From NCBI GenBank assembly GCA_023213395.1, contig CM041465.1:179745741-179809740 (forward strand): a DNA stretch of 64,000 nucleotides, read 5' to 3'. The notes beneath the pieces were generated by a model. The model was given only the letters and a program-made list of their open reading frames with translations, was not told where the DNA came from and ran no database searches. Source of the stretch: Cycas panzhihuaensis. Taxonomy: Eukaryota; Cycadophyta. The position numbers and the translations under genes are program-made. Positions 46,720-57,925 of this stretch are shown here, piece by piece. Position 1 is the stretch's first letter. Each line of letters begins with the position of its first letter.

Positions 46720-47210
46720 GAGTATCAATCAACAAGTTATTTAGAAGGATTGGGAAGAGGAGCATCAACCATGATATTTAGAATGACCATGCATTTCTTA
46801 AACATTCTATTGATGATTTAGAAGTCAAACTCTTATAGTAATAAAGACCATTTTTCTAGTCTCCCAGTAAGATTGGATTTCGTAAATAAATATCTAATAG
46901 GATCAAATTGAACAATAAAATGGACCTTATTCCCAAAATGATAGTGTCGTAACTTCTTAGTGGCAAAGATTAAAGCAAGACATTTTTTTCAATAAGGAGA
47001 TAATAAAGCTTAGTAGTGACTAAAGTCTTATTAATAAAATATATCACTCATTCTTTACCAAAGTCATCCTCTTGTGAAAGCATGATTACTAATGATTCTT
47101 CTATAGATGAAGTATATAGGATAAAAGGTTTGTCAAATCTAGGCGAAGCAAGCACAAGTGATGAGATTAAGGCTTGCTTCAACTTATTGAAGGACTCCTG
47201 AACTTGAGGA
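46720..47210 (-). pseudogene. Ty3 RNase H of X2, decayed
   Basis: Aligned with 5380-5880. The R-H-Y-x-x-G-N-K-V run and the K-Y-x-x-x-x-x-L-T-G end are visible on the minus strand near 46870-46960. The plus-strand frame 47016-47201 is a shadow. Confidence 0.75.
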
Positions 47211-48120
47211 GTCCACTATTATTCAACATCTTTCTTTAAAGGATTCATGATAGGCTTGGGATCCAAAGTAAAATTAGCTATAAAACATCTTAAAAAACTA
47301 AGTCTACCTAGAAAAGATTTAATTAGTTTTTTACTTTTAGGAGGAGGCATATCAATAATTGCCTTTATCTTATTGGGATCTATTCTAATCCTATTATGGA
47401 AAACAACATTACCTAACATTCTTCCTGACGTCATAGAAAAAATGCATTTAGATGGATTAAGGCATAAATAATATTTCCTACACCTTTTAAAGAGTATTCT
47501 CAAGTCATAAAAATGATTATGCCTTCTATGAGAAAGAGTAAGCATATCATCTAAATACACAACAATAAAATTATCAATTAAATCATGAAAAATATAAACC
47601 ATTACTCTTTGATAAGTAGCACTAGTATTTTTTAATCTAAAGGCATGACTTTATATACGAAAGTCCCCCAAGGAGTAGTGAATGCAGTCTTATAATGATC
47701 TTAAGGTGAGATGGAAATTTGATTATATCTAAAAAAGACATCCATAATGGATATCACCTCAAAACTAGTTGTTTGATCCCAAATCTGATCAAGAAAAGAG
47801 AGAGAAAAATTATGTTTAGAGCATGCTTCATTGATATCTCGAAAGTTAATGCAAATTTGAATTGAGCCATTTTTCTTTGCAACCAGAACTATATTAGAAA
47901 CCTATTGGGAGTAATCAACACTCTTAATGAATCTAGCTTCTAACAATTTCTCCACTTCTTGTTTGATAGCTAGAAAGAGATGTAGGTAAATAGGACATAG
48001 TTTTTGATGTTTAGATTTGATACCAAGAGTAACTATGATACTGTACTCAATAACCTAGGGATCAAGGCCATGCATATTATTTATAGTCCCAAGTAAAGAC
48101 TGAGTGGAACTCACAAAAGA
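47211..48120 (-). pseudogene. Ty3 reverse transcriptase of X2, decayed
   Basis: The open frame 47219-47602 (127 codons) includes the intact catalytic box Y-L-D-D-M, the C-L-N-P-S-K-C-I-F run, I-D-P-N-K-I-K-A-I and the M-P-P-P-K-S-K-K turn into the thumb and connection. Further N-terminal RT (to about 48120) is broken by stops. Confidence 0.87.
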
Positions 48121-49563
48121 GATCCTTATGTTGAGCAATCTCTTGGAGAGTATAACTAGCTCCTAATTTAATAATCTTAGGGATATCATCCAATTCTCAT
48201 TCACCATTGATAGTTTGCTCCATAAACATAGAATTTCCCTTTTCAGGGGGAGACTCTACTAAAGAAATTATCTCTTAAGGTCGAGAATGATTAACTAGTG
48301 GTTAATAAGGTTATATAATTTTTGAAAACAACCTATGATGTCCATAAGGAAGATTAGGAGATGACCCTACTAGATGTTTGAGAATTTCTTGGTCATTTTC
48401 AAAGTGATCAAGGTGAAAAGATCAATGGAGAGTAAATTCCTTAGTAGGTTAGTAGACAAAGAAGAAGGCCTAAAATATAAAGAAGAATCAACCAAAGAGT
48501 TTGGATAGATAGGAATAAACTCAATGATTAAAGAAACTTGAGAGAAAAGAATAGGCCTCTTAGTAAATTTCCTAGTGGATATAATGGTTTACTCAAAATC
48601 CTTATGATGAGAATGGTGATCTTGATTAGATAAAGACATCAAGATAAGGGATGATGGAAAAGCATCCATATAAGAATTGAAAGAAATCAAAATTGTGGAT
48701 AATAAATTTACTTCTCATACTCAAGTAGAGGTACTTTGATTATTTTGAAGTGTCTTAATTGGATTAATATCCTCACCATTTGATTCTAAATATGGATGCT
48801 GATATAATAACATTTTCTTCTCATGTCTATTCAATGATGTAGTAAAAAGGGCAGACCAAAAGAAGAGACGTGTAGCATCAATAAGCTCATCATGTGAAAG
48901 AGAAATTATATAATGAATGGAAGAATGATTCATAGTGGAAGAAACTAAAGCATTTACCCTCGAAGGCAAATATAAAACTTGCCAGAAATGTATTTGAATA
49001 GGAAGGGGGACATTCGTATTAATAGTTTTGCTCACAGGTGCTTTCCCATAAGATGTGATAGAATGTAAAGTTACTTCTTCATTACAAGAGGAAGAGGAAA
49101 CCAAAGATTGATAAGCCAGATTCAAAGACCAAGGAGTAGATGAGAGACCTAATGAAATAAAGACAATCTCCACCAAATCAACATCCTTTACTTCTCCTTG
49201 ATTAGAAAGTATTTCAATGGCAACGTATTGGCCTAAACCTAATGATCAGAAGAAATGATCCAAAGAGTTAAATGACTCATCAGGCTTAAAAAAGGTATCA
49301 ATAAGTGGGATTGACTATTTGATTAGTTTCAGTTTTTACTTTATAATTTTTAATTATCCCTCATGGATGAACCTAAGTTCACCAAAGAGAGAAGAACAAA
49401 CTGTAGCCATCTGGGTAATCCATGGTCTACACAAAAGGATGATATTCTCCAAGTTAAGATCAATGATGGTTAATTCAGTAAGAACTGTCTTTTCTTCTAG
49501 AGTAAGAGTAAGAGTGACTTGACCTAGGGGTACTTTCTGATTTTTGTTGTATCCTTGATAAAT
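48121..49563 (-). pseudogene. Protease-RT linker of X2
   Basis: About 1.4 kb, aligned with 6687-8140 of X1. The piece 48721-49176 is open for 151 codons and shows no domain that I recognise. Confidence 0.5.
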
Positions 49564-49842
49564 CTACTCATATGGATTAAAAACCAAAATTTTTAAGTTC
49601 TTAACAAGATGAAGAGGGATTATACTAATAGATGATCCCTCATTAATAATGAAACGTTTGATATTAATATCATCCTTTATTGTCTCAATATAAAATAGAG
49701 GTATATCATTTGGAGTATGAGTGGTATGATTAGACAAGGTGACCAAATCGAAAGAAAGTATAGAAGTGGATGAAGAGACTATAGCAAGAACTCCTAATGT
49801 ATCAAATAAGAGATAACATTGCTTAGGGTAATACTTCAACAA
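49564..49842 (-). pseudogene. Retropepsin-like protease of X2
   Basis: 92 open codons. The active-site block reads F-I-I-N-E-G-S-S-I-S-I-I-P-L, with Asn for the catalytic Asp as in X1. The lead-in (V-S-S-S-T-S-x-L-S-F-D-L) also matches. Confidence 0.68.
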
Positions 49843-52353
49843 ATCTATGACTGAAATACCAATAGTAATAGTCTTATCTCACTGACCAAAGAGAATGATC
49901 AATCCTTTATACTGGAAGGAATAGACCTAAACCTAATGGGATGTAGGGGTATTAGAGGTAAAGAGTTAGGATTCTTTACCATTAAATCATCAGATGATTT
50001 AAATGGACCTACACTCTTTATTATCTCTACCATGTTAATTATTCTCTTGGTCTCACCACCCTTGGGAGGTGGGTGAGCTTGATTACTAATTTATTTTATT
50101 GAAGGGTTAGGCGGAGTGGTAGTCTTCTTAGAAGAATCAAAAGTAGAAGACTCACCGTGATTATTTTAAACCCATTTTTCCTCACCTTTGTCATCCTTAT
50201 TTCCTTTGTCCTTATGTTGAGGTAAGGGGTCTTTATAAATCATTTGATCTTGAGATGTTTTGGAGGGATGGTTTGATTGGAAATTTATATTTTATATCAT
50301 AGCTTGAACCATATGAAATTCACTTCTATCATGAGTGTCGTTCTAATGGTAAGAACACCATTTAGTCGTTCTAAAAGGAGGTGGAGGTGGAGGAGAAGCT
50401 TATTTCTTCCTTCCTTCTATAAGATGGATTACTTTCATCTCTTAAGATAGCTAACTTTGGGAAGGACCATTAACACACAACTTGGTATTGATCGCGTACT
50501 CTAACAATCTAATGGAAGAAGTTAAGTAATCGCAAGTGGGTTTAGGATGAGAAACCTTAGTTGTTTGAATAGTTTTCTTAGAGGGAGCAAGTTTCCCAAC
50601 CTTCTTAATACCTGCCTAAATCTTAAATATTTCCAAAGCTAAACAATAATCAATAGCTTCTTCATAGGTTTGAGGGCCAAGCTTAAGAACTTCAAGATGT
50701 ATGTATGGCCTCAAAGCATTAGTGAATAGATCAAATAGGAGACTAGGATCAACACATGAATGACATGTATGTACTTGGTCCTAAAACCTTCTCACAAAGT
50801 CTCTATAAGTTTTATTGTAGTTTTCTTTAATAGCTAAAAGAGATTTAATAGTAGATTTAAATAATCTCGCTACATCAAAATAGTTAATGAAAGAAACAAC
50901 TAGTTATTGAAATGAGAGGAAAGAAGCTAAGGGAAGTTGATAAAACCATTTTAAGGCATCACCTTGAAGTGATTTAGGAAATAAGCACATCATGATGTAA
51001 GCATATGGCATGCAATCTACACAAGAAAGTGCAAACACTTGTATGTGAGAAGCGGGATCTTGAGAGGAGTCACTTGAGAATTTAGGTAACTTAGAAAGAA
51101 ATGGAGGCATCAAGGAAAAAGGACCTCATGCAAAAAGGAAGATTTTATGTAATTTGGGAAAGGTTTCCTTGGCCTCAATATAGTGGTACATTGAGGCAAG
51201 GATGATGGAAGTGGATTAAGAGAAGAAACAATTTGTTGTTATTGAGCTTAAGGAAAATAATAGGATATAAGAGTTGATGAAGGATTAAACTAAGTTGTAG
51301 TGTTAACCACAAAATTGGTTTATGGCATAGGATATTAAGGAAGAATAGGATTAAATGAAGGAAAAGGGATTAGTTGTGGAATGGATCTAAGAACATATGA
51401 TGAGGAGGTAGGGTCAGAAAGCCCTAAAACTTGAGATTGACTAATAGAAGCATAATGATGAACAAGATAGGTATGAGAAGCTTGTTAGGAAGAAGGGGCT
51501 ACATTAAGTGTTCAAGGAGAAGAAGTAGAAGGTCTTATATATTGTGTCACAACTCTATGACATATGAGAACTTACAATTGAATCGAAGACAAGGTAAGAT
51601 GAGAGGGGATAACCCTAGTGGAATAGGAATGAATAAGTTGTGGCATTGATAGAGGTAAATCTATTCGGTAAAAGGTAGGAGCATGAGAAGAACTAAGGTT
51701 ACCCGGGATGGGAATAGTGGAAGTACCCTTGTGTGTAGAAGATACCATACAAGGAGAATGGATCCAAACATATAACATAGAAGGTGAAATAAGGGGCTAA
51801 GAATGAATTGACTTATGATCTTCCACCTCTTCTAAAGGAGGAGAATGACATCTTGGTGAAAGAGGATAAGAAGGTAAGGGAGATCAAATGGCATCTAGAG
51901 CAACTGAAGGCTCAACTTGAATCAACTCATACTCCTTGCATAATGGATCATATTAATGACATTGTGGAGAGGATGGCATAGTATGAGTCTTTAGATAAAA
52001 AGGATCTTGATATCTAGGCATGCAAAGAGGAGTAGGGACCCTAGTAAGAACCGACTCAAAATATGATGGATGTGCTTGAGCAAGAAGTGTTTCTTCTTAT
52101 GCAAAAGAATGATTTATAAATGAAACACCACCATGGTTTGAGAGGGCTTTGAGTACCCTTACTCCATAGGTATTTCATATAACTAGGTTGAATCTTTGGA
52201 GGGATAAACATAAGTATCATATATGTGATGCTCTAAAGAATCAACATAGGAAGATGAAACTTCATGAATGAAATATGAGGATCGTGTTTAAAAATTGTGT
52301 AGGAAACCTTGAAGTCTTAACGATCATTTGGGAGTATGTGTTGTAGTTTCCAT
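49843..52353 (-). pseudogene. Gag polyprotein of X2, decayed
   Basis: Start ATG 52351-52353 (M-E-T-T-T), matching X1. The retrotransposon gag capsid is clear at 50904-51113: L-P-K-F-S, D-P-A-S-H-I, then Y-A-Y-I-M-M-C-L-F-P-x-S-L-x-G-D-A-L-K-W-F-Y. The N-terminal part is rich in Pro, Ser and His. Many stops are present and no zinc knuckle was found. Confidence 0.75.
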
Positions 52354-52658
52354 CACTCTAAACAAGAAAATAAATGGTAATCCCTAGTATAATCATTAGA
52401 AAGATGGCATGATTTGATTAAACCTAAACCAAATATCTCTTAACTAGTGGTATATATTCTCTATTTTAAGTCTAAGCTAATAGACAAGAAACCTAAGGGA
52501 CCACCTTTGCCAACTCCTAAGATGGAGTTTCCACCTTATTATGCCATTTAATTAAGATATAAATAAAGTAACAAAATACTAGGATGTAAGGAGGTAATTG
52601 AATCTACTAGCCTACACAATCAGATGGAAGAGTTCTGAATTTGAGATTATGCTGACAA
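52354..52658 (-). other. 5' leader between LTR and gag, X2
   Basis: Non-coding, aligned with 10926-11241. No convincing primer site was found. Confidence 0.4.
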
Positions 52659-54675
52659 TGTGTCTTATATCCTTCCTAAGGACTCATTTCCTCTTATTTT
52701 TTCAACCTTTTGAATTTTACTAAAATGGATAAAAAGGGTTAAGTGATGGAGGGGTTTTCTCTTCTTTCTTTCTTATTTTATTTTATTTATTATTATTTTT
52801 TTGAATGAAATAAAAATATAAGAGCAAATAATGGAACTACAAGATCTATCCAGCTTTTTTTTCAATCAAATAAAAAGGAAAACTAAACATATATGTAATA
52901 ATTTTTTTTTTTTTTAAATAAAGCATACTAAAATGAAAGAAACAAACTATTTCCTTTAGATGCAATATACACGTTTTCAATGAAGGAGAACTAGTGCGAA
53001 ATACAACTAACATAACATGTAACTATGTATATAAATAAATAAGTGATCTAATAATATGCAATGTCTATATGAAGCTTTTTTGTTCCAATTACATGCTATT
53101 TTTCTTTTTAGAGAATGATTCCAAGATGAAAGAGAGTTTTTAAAGATATATTTCTACTACTATGAATAATATTCAAATCACAAAGATTACATGTAATCAA
53201 TCATAACCAAGTTATTATCCATAAATAAGCAATAGACTAAAAAATAAGAGATTCTATCATAAATGGGGTCTTTTGGACACTAAGGGATCCTTGAATCTTG
53301 TATGATCTAATTACATCAAAGACATATCATTCATATATTCAAGTTTCCTTTCAAAACAAGAGAGCAATGAAAGGATTGAAGTTAAGTAAGAATAATACTA
53401 GCAACTTTCTATAACTTTTTACTTATTAATGAGCACCTACCTCAGAATGGCTTTCCTTCTTTCATGTGAACAAACTTCTTTAAAATTTTCCTTTAAAACC
53501 AACAAAAGAAAAAAATAAATAAGAACAACAGGCTCAATGAAAACCACAAATGATTCAAGATAAAAGTAGGGCTCTTAGGGATTTGGATAACTATGGAAGA
53601 ATGGGAAAGAGTAGCTATCCTATCACTGAAGAGATGAATATTCTTCATAATAGTTTACTCCCTTTTATCCCATAAAGGGCAAACCTTTCAACTAAATTTC
53701 CAAGAAATAAAACAAATACAAAGGCACTTTGAATATCACCAAGAAGAAAGGAAATATTCTGAGCACAAACTGTCATAAAAGAGTAGAAGAATTGCAAGAG
53801 TTCATATTAGGAAAGATCCTACCAAGAAAAAAGAAGTTTGAAGCTAAACATTTTACAAAAATTTAAGTATTTTGAGAAGTGAAAGAACAATCAAAGCTCT
53901 AAAATCTTTCTCCTAACTTCACCATTTTTCTTTAAAAAAGCTTTCCAAACAATAGTAGTAAAGTCTAAAAATTTCTCAAGAAGAACCTCCAAAAACTTGA
54001 TCTCTAAGCTCACAAACATTAAAAATAATAGCAAATAATAGGGTATCCATGAGTTCTAGGCATGATTCGAGTAGGTTTGCATCAAATTTGTGTCACAACA
54101 TGTAGAAAACTAGTGCGCTAGAAAAGTTTTACATGTATGACAATAAAAAATATGATCGATTGTATTTTCAAGGAGCCAAAAATGCGTTCTTCATAAAATG
54201 TGATCAATCACTTTTTTAGCAAGACTAAAAATGTGATGAATGAGGAAATAAAAATGGATTATTAAAAAGTCAAAGAATATTTTTTATTGATAAATTTTAG
54301 CACAAATGACTTTATTAATGAGAAAAAATAGCCTAAGGAAGGATAAAAACAATAAGCACAAGCCTAAAATAATGATCAAAAAGATAATTTAAGGGTGAAA
54401 TTAAGATAAAAGCAATGAGGTAGAATGTTTTAAAGGAAGAAATAATTAAGAATGATCATGCAAAAGAAATTTAACGCCATAGTTATCAATCATCAGTAGG
54501 TGATAGCATAATAATACATCCATCATCATTCAACATACATCATCAATGAAATCAATATAACATTTCATCAAAATAAGGCCTAATATAAATGAAACAAACC
54601 TTAAACTAATCATTTTCATATGAAAGAATACAAGAACCTAAGTAAAAGTGATGAGGGCTAGGTTTTAGCAAAATA
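52659..54675 (-). repeat. 5' LTR of X2
   Basis: About 2.0 kb matching the shared LTR (11242-19652 without C). The right end is where X homology stops and copia D begins. It ends TA where CA is expected. The left end is uncertain by some tens of bases. Confidence 0.6.
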
Positions 54676-55040
54676 GAAGATGGTGGCTTATAGACGCTAG
54701 ATGGTGTCCCCTTTGCCACTACTCCATAAAATGAATCTTGTTCAATGTCCAACATAGCTCACCCTAATAAGGAGAAGGATGTAATTGATAAAGAATCCCC
54801 TTGCATATAAGAACTAGGTGAATGCTCCCATTCAAAGGTTAGTGTCACCACAAATAGCTCTAAAGACCACCTATGGCATCAACACTTGGGTCATTTGAAT
54901 ATACAAAGCTTGAACCTCATGTCTAGGGTTCAAATAATACATGGTTTACCTAAAATTAAGAGATACAGCAACATGTGAGGCCTACCTAAAGGGAATTCAA
55001 TATAGAGAAAAATTCCCTTAGAAGAATGCATGGAGAGCCT
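54676..55040 (+). pseudogene. Pre-integrase region of element D
   Basis: From about 54860 the plus strand reads L-W-H-Q-H-L-G-H-L-N, the standard gag-pre-integrase histidine block. It continues to a broken C-x-x-C area. The first 150 bases probably are the protease tail. Confidence 0.75.
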
Positions 55041-55740
55041 CACAATCATTAAAGTTGGTCTACTCAGATATTTGTGGGCCCATGTCTCTCCAATATCTCA
55101 ACAGAAGCTGGTATTTTATCATATTCATAGATGATTTCTTAAGAAAAGTGTGGGTATATTTCTTGAGAAACAAGTATCGAGCCCTAGATAGATTTAAAGA
55201 GTTCAAAGTTACCATAGAAAATTAAAGTGAAATGATAATTCAGATTATTAGATCTAATAATGGTGGTGAGTACATTTTAAATTAGTTCAACAACTTTTAT
55301 AAGGAACGTGATATCTAATGTCAATTCTCTACTCCCCATATACCTCAGCAAAATGGTGTAGCTGAAAGGATGAATTAGACATTAATCAACAAAGGCAAAT
55401 CCATGCTTAGTATTGGTAATCTTACCACCAAATTTTGGGTTGATGCCATTGCCACAGCTAACTAACATAAGTCCCATAGTTACGATTACGAACATTACTC
55501 CTGAAGAAGCTTGGTCAAAGTTAGAAACCATCTATAGCACACTTGAAGATCTTTAGATGCATGGCATATAAATATATCCTAAAGGACAATAGAAAGAAGC
55601 TTGATGATAAGATCCCAAAGTGCATCTTCCTTAGCTATGTACCTAGTTGCAAAGCCTATAAGGTGTTTGACACAGTTGGGAACCAAGTTTACACCACACA
55701 AAATGTAATGTTTATAGAAGATTCATAGGACTTAGCTCTA
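55041..55740 (+). pseudogene. Copia integrase of element D
   Basis: The first Asp is in V-Y-S-D-I-C-G-P (near 55055). F-I-D-D-F, R-S-N-N-G-G-E-Y (the Asp is Asn) near 55255, and P-Q-Q-N-G-V-A-E-R-M-N near 55345-55375 follow. The open piece 55543-55728 is the C-terminal R-C-M-A-Y-K-Y domain with S-Y-V-P-S-C-K-A-Y-K-V-F. Confidence 0.88.
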
Positions 55741-56100
55741 CCTCAACCTCAGATTGTAGTAGCAAAAGAAGTTAATGCATCTTAAGTGACTCTTAGACAA
55801 ATTTTATAGCCACCAGTACTAACCTCATGCTACACTCTAGGTCCTTCTTTGATTTGAATAGCATATTTATCATCCACTCAAGTAAGCACAATCTTACCTC
55901 TAATCTCAGTTGATGACCTTTAAGTGGAAGCCACTAGCTTTTAGCCACCTCCTAAGTGGGTACAACAACTCTTAAAGGATGCTTCTCCTCCTCCCATAGT
56001 TACAAAAAGGCCATCCAAAATGAGACACTCCATAAATTTTATCTTAATGGTACACATCCTTGAATCACCTAAGCCTTCTACGTTTGAGGAGGTAATCAAA
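55741..56100 (+). pseudogene. Integrase-RT linker of element D
   Basis: Pro/Ser/Thr-rich linker with stops. No domain. Confidence 0.55.
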
Positions 56101-57050
56101 GACCAAATGTAGAAAGTAGTTGTGGATGAAGAAATGAATTCTATCATTAAAAATGACACTTAGAAGATGACTAAATTTCCACCTAGGAAGAAAGTAATTG
56201 ACTATAGATGGTTGTACAAGATAAAATTCCATGCAAACAATACTATAGAGAATCACAAAACTTACCTTGTAGCAAGAGCTTTCAAACATCAAGAAGGGAT
56301 TGATTATGATGAGACCTTTGCACTACTAGCTAACATGAACATATTATATTTGATTATGTCCTTAGCAGCCTAATTTAGATAGCTTATTTATCAAATGGAT
56401 GTGAAGAGTACTTTCCTCAATAGAGAGCTTAAAGAAGAGGTTTTCCTGAAACAACCCCCGAACTATGCTATTTCAAAATAAGAACACTTAATATTAAACT
56501 CAAGAAAGCCCTTTATGGACTCAATCAAGCACCTCGTGCCTGGTATGTGAAGATAGATTTCTTTTTTAACTAACATAGATTTAATTATTCACCCTCTAAC
56601 CTGATCTCTACATTTGGATTAGAGATAATTTAATCACAATTATAGTTCTCTATATGGATGATCTTGAAATCACTTACAATGATACAAATGGTATTGTTTG
56701 GCTTCAATTAGAATTAAAGAGCAACTTTGATATGACTAATCTTGGGTTGCTCCACTACTTCCTTGGAATTGAAGTTTGGTAAGAACTAAGACACATCTTC
56801 TTGACTCAAACTAAGTATATCAATGAGCTCTTGAAAATATTTAGGATGACAAAATATAAGCCAATACTAATTCCTATGGGGATAATAACCAAGCTAAACT
56901 TAGATGAACAAGGAAAGCTTTTTTATCCTATTTTATACTAATAGTTTATTAGGAGTCTCATCTATCTCACCCATACTTATCTAGATATCTCATATGTAGT
57001 AGGGATATTCTCTAGGTACATATCATAACTAAAAGCATCTTATCAGAAAG
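56101..57050 (+). pseudogene. Copia reverse transcriptase of element D
   Basis: The open piece 56167-56373 has W-L-Y-K-I-K, L-V-A-R-A-F and Y-D-E-T-F-A. M-D-V-K-S-T-F-L-N follows at 56395-56425. The catalytic box reads Y-M-D-D-L near 56650, both Asp present. F-L-G-I-E-V and R-S-L-I-Y-L-T are readable before RNase H. There are several stops and shifts. Confidence 0.87.
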
Positions 57051-57604
57051 TAGCCACTAGGATCCTCAAATATATCTATGGCACACATCAATTTGGCATT
57101 AAGTATAACCAAATTGAGTCACCTATCCTAAAAGGACATACAAATGCTAATTAGGCAAGATGTCAAGACACACACCATTCAATCTTAGGCTATGATTTTG
57201 ATATAAACCCAATTGTAATCTCATGGAGCTATACGAAGCATCTAAATATTATCATTTCCTCCACCAAAGCATAATATAAAGTAATTATCTATGCTACAAC
57301 TAAGCTGATTTGGCTTAGAAGGATTCTTATCAACCTTTAACTTTAACAACATGCACCCACCATCCTTTATTGTGACAATCAAAGCGTGTTGAAGATGACA
57401 AAGAATCCTATATTCTATGATAGAATTAAGTATATTGAGGTCCATCACCACTTCATCCATAAGCATGTTCAGAACAGAGAAGTTGATCTTGTCTACCATC
57501 CTACTGAGGACTAGGTCACCAACATCTTCACCAAAGCACTTGGTAAACCAAAGTTTGAATAGTTTAAACATGACCTCAACATCAGAAGAAATAAAGTTTC
57601 TATT
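57051..57604 (+). pseudogene. Copia RNase H of element D
   Basis: A weak G-H-T-N-A-N block (both expected Asp residues are Asn), S-S-T-K-A, then D-N-Q-S-V-L and T-K-N-P near 57378-57410, and the terminal V-T-N-I-F-T-K-A-L run near 57518-57540. Minus-strand frame 57242-57571 is a shadow. Confidence 0.8.
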
Positions 57605-57613
57605 AAGGGAGGG
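57605..57613 (+). other. Polypurine tract of element D
   Basis: AAGGGAGGG, directly before the putative 3' LTR, in the usual copia position just after the end of pol. Confidence 0.8.
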
Positions 57614-57925
57614 TATTAAAACTATGTTATAGCACTATCATTTCCTTGTATTTTATGTAATTTCATGTATATATCATAATAGTTAGGTGACCCTTGATGT
57701 AATTTAATATAATTATACAATGTGGTCAGGTATGTCTCCTTTGCTGCTTAGTTGGCCTATCATATGTCTTAAATTATTGGTAGATGGCCTATAAATTAAG
57801 CCTTATACCTTTGTATCTTAAATTACTTTAGTAAGTAATGTGAAAGCTCTACCTATAAGAGAGTTATACATTATGACAAGTTCATCTATAACTTCTGTAT
57901 TTGAGTTGCCTTCATCTATTTTACA
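57614..57925 (+). repeat. Putative 3' LTR of element D
   Basis: Starts TATTAAAAC (expected TGTTAAAAC) after the polypurine tract and ends ATTTTACA, about 312 bp. A CCTATAAATTAA box near 57789 could be its TATA signal. No partner LTR is in the window, so the right end is by motif only. Confidence 0.6.

Larger units (their letters stand above)
11242..54675 (-). mobile_element. Ty3/Gypsy Tat-like retrotransposon, copy X2 (carrying nested A, B1 and B2)
   Basis: The second head-to-tail copy of the element. Its 3' LTR is the shared one (11242-19652), its polypurine tract is at 19653-19664, its antisense gene is at 20982-22566 plus 42987-43154, pol and gag lie at 43960-52353, and its 5' LTR is at 52659-54675. 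Removing A with one target copy (20.4 kb) and C (6.4 kb) leaves a unit of about 16.6 kb counting both LTRs. A 155-base sample of the two LTRs (18286 onward against 53340 onward) differs at about 19 positions, so the array is at least as old as its insertions. Confidence 0.8.
54676..57925 (+). mobile_element. Ty1/copia retrotransposon D, 3' part
   Basis: A plus-strand copia element lacking its 5' LTR, gag and most of protease. It starts directly at the end of the X2 LTR. Integrase, RT, RNase H, a polypurine tract and a 3' LTR follow in order. The abrupt start inside coding sequence fits insertion of the X array into D, with the other half left of the window. It carries many stops. Confidence 0.85.
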
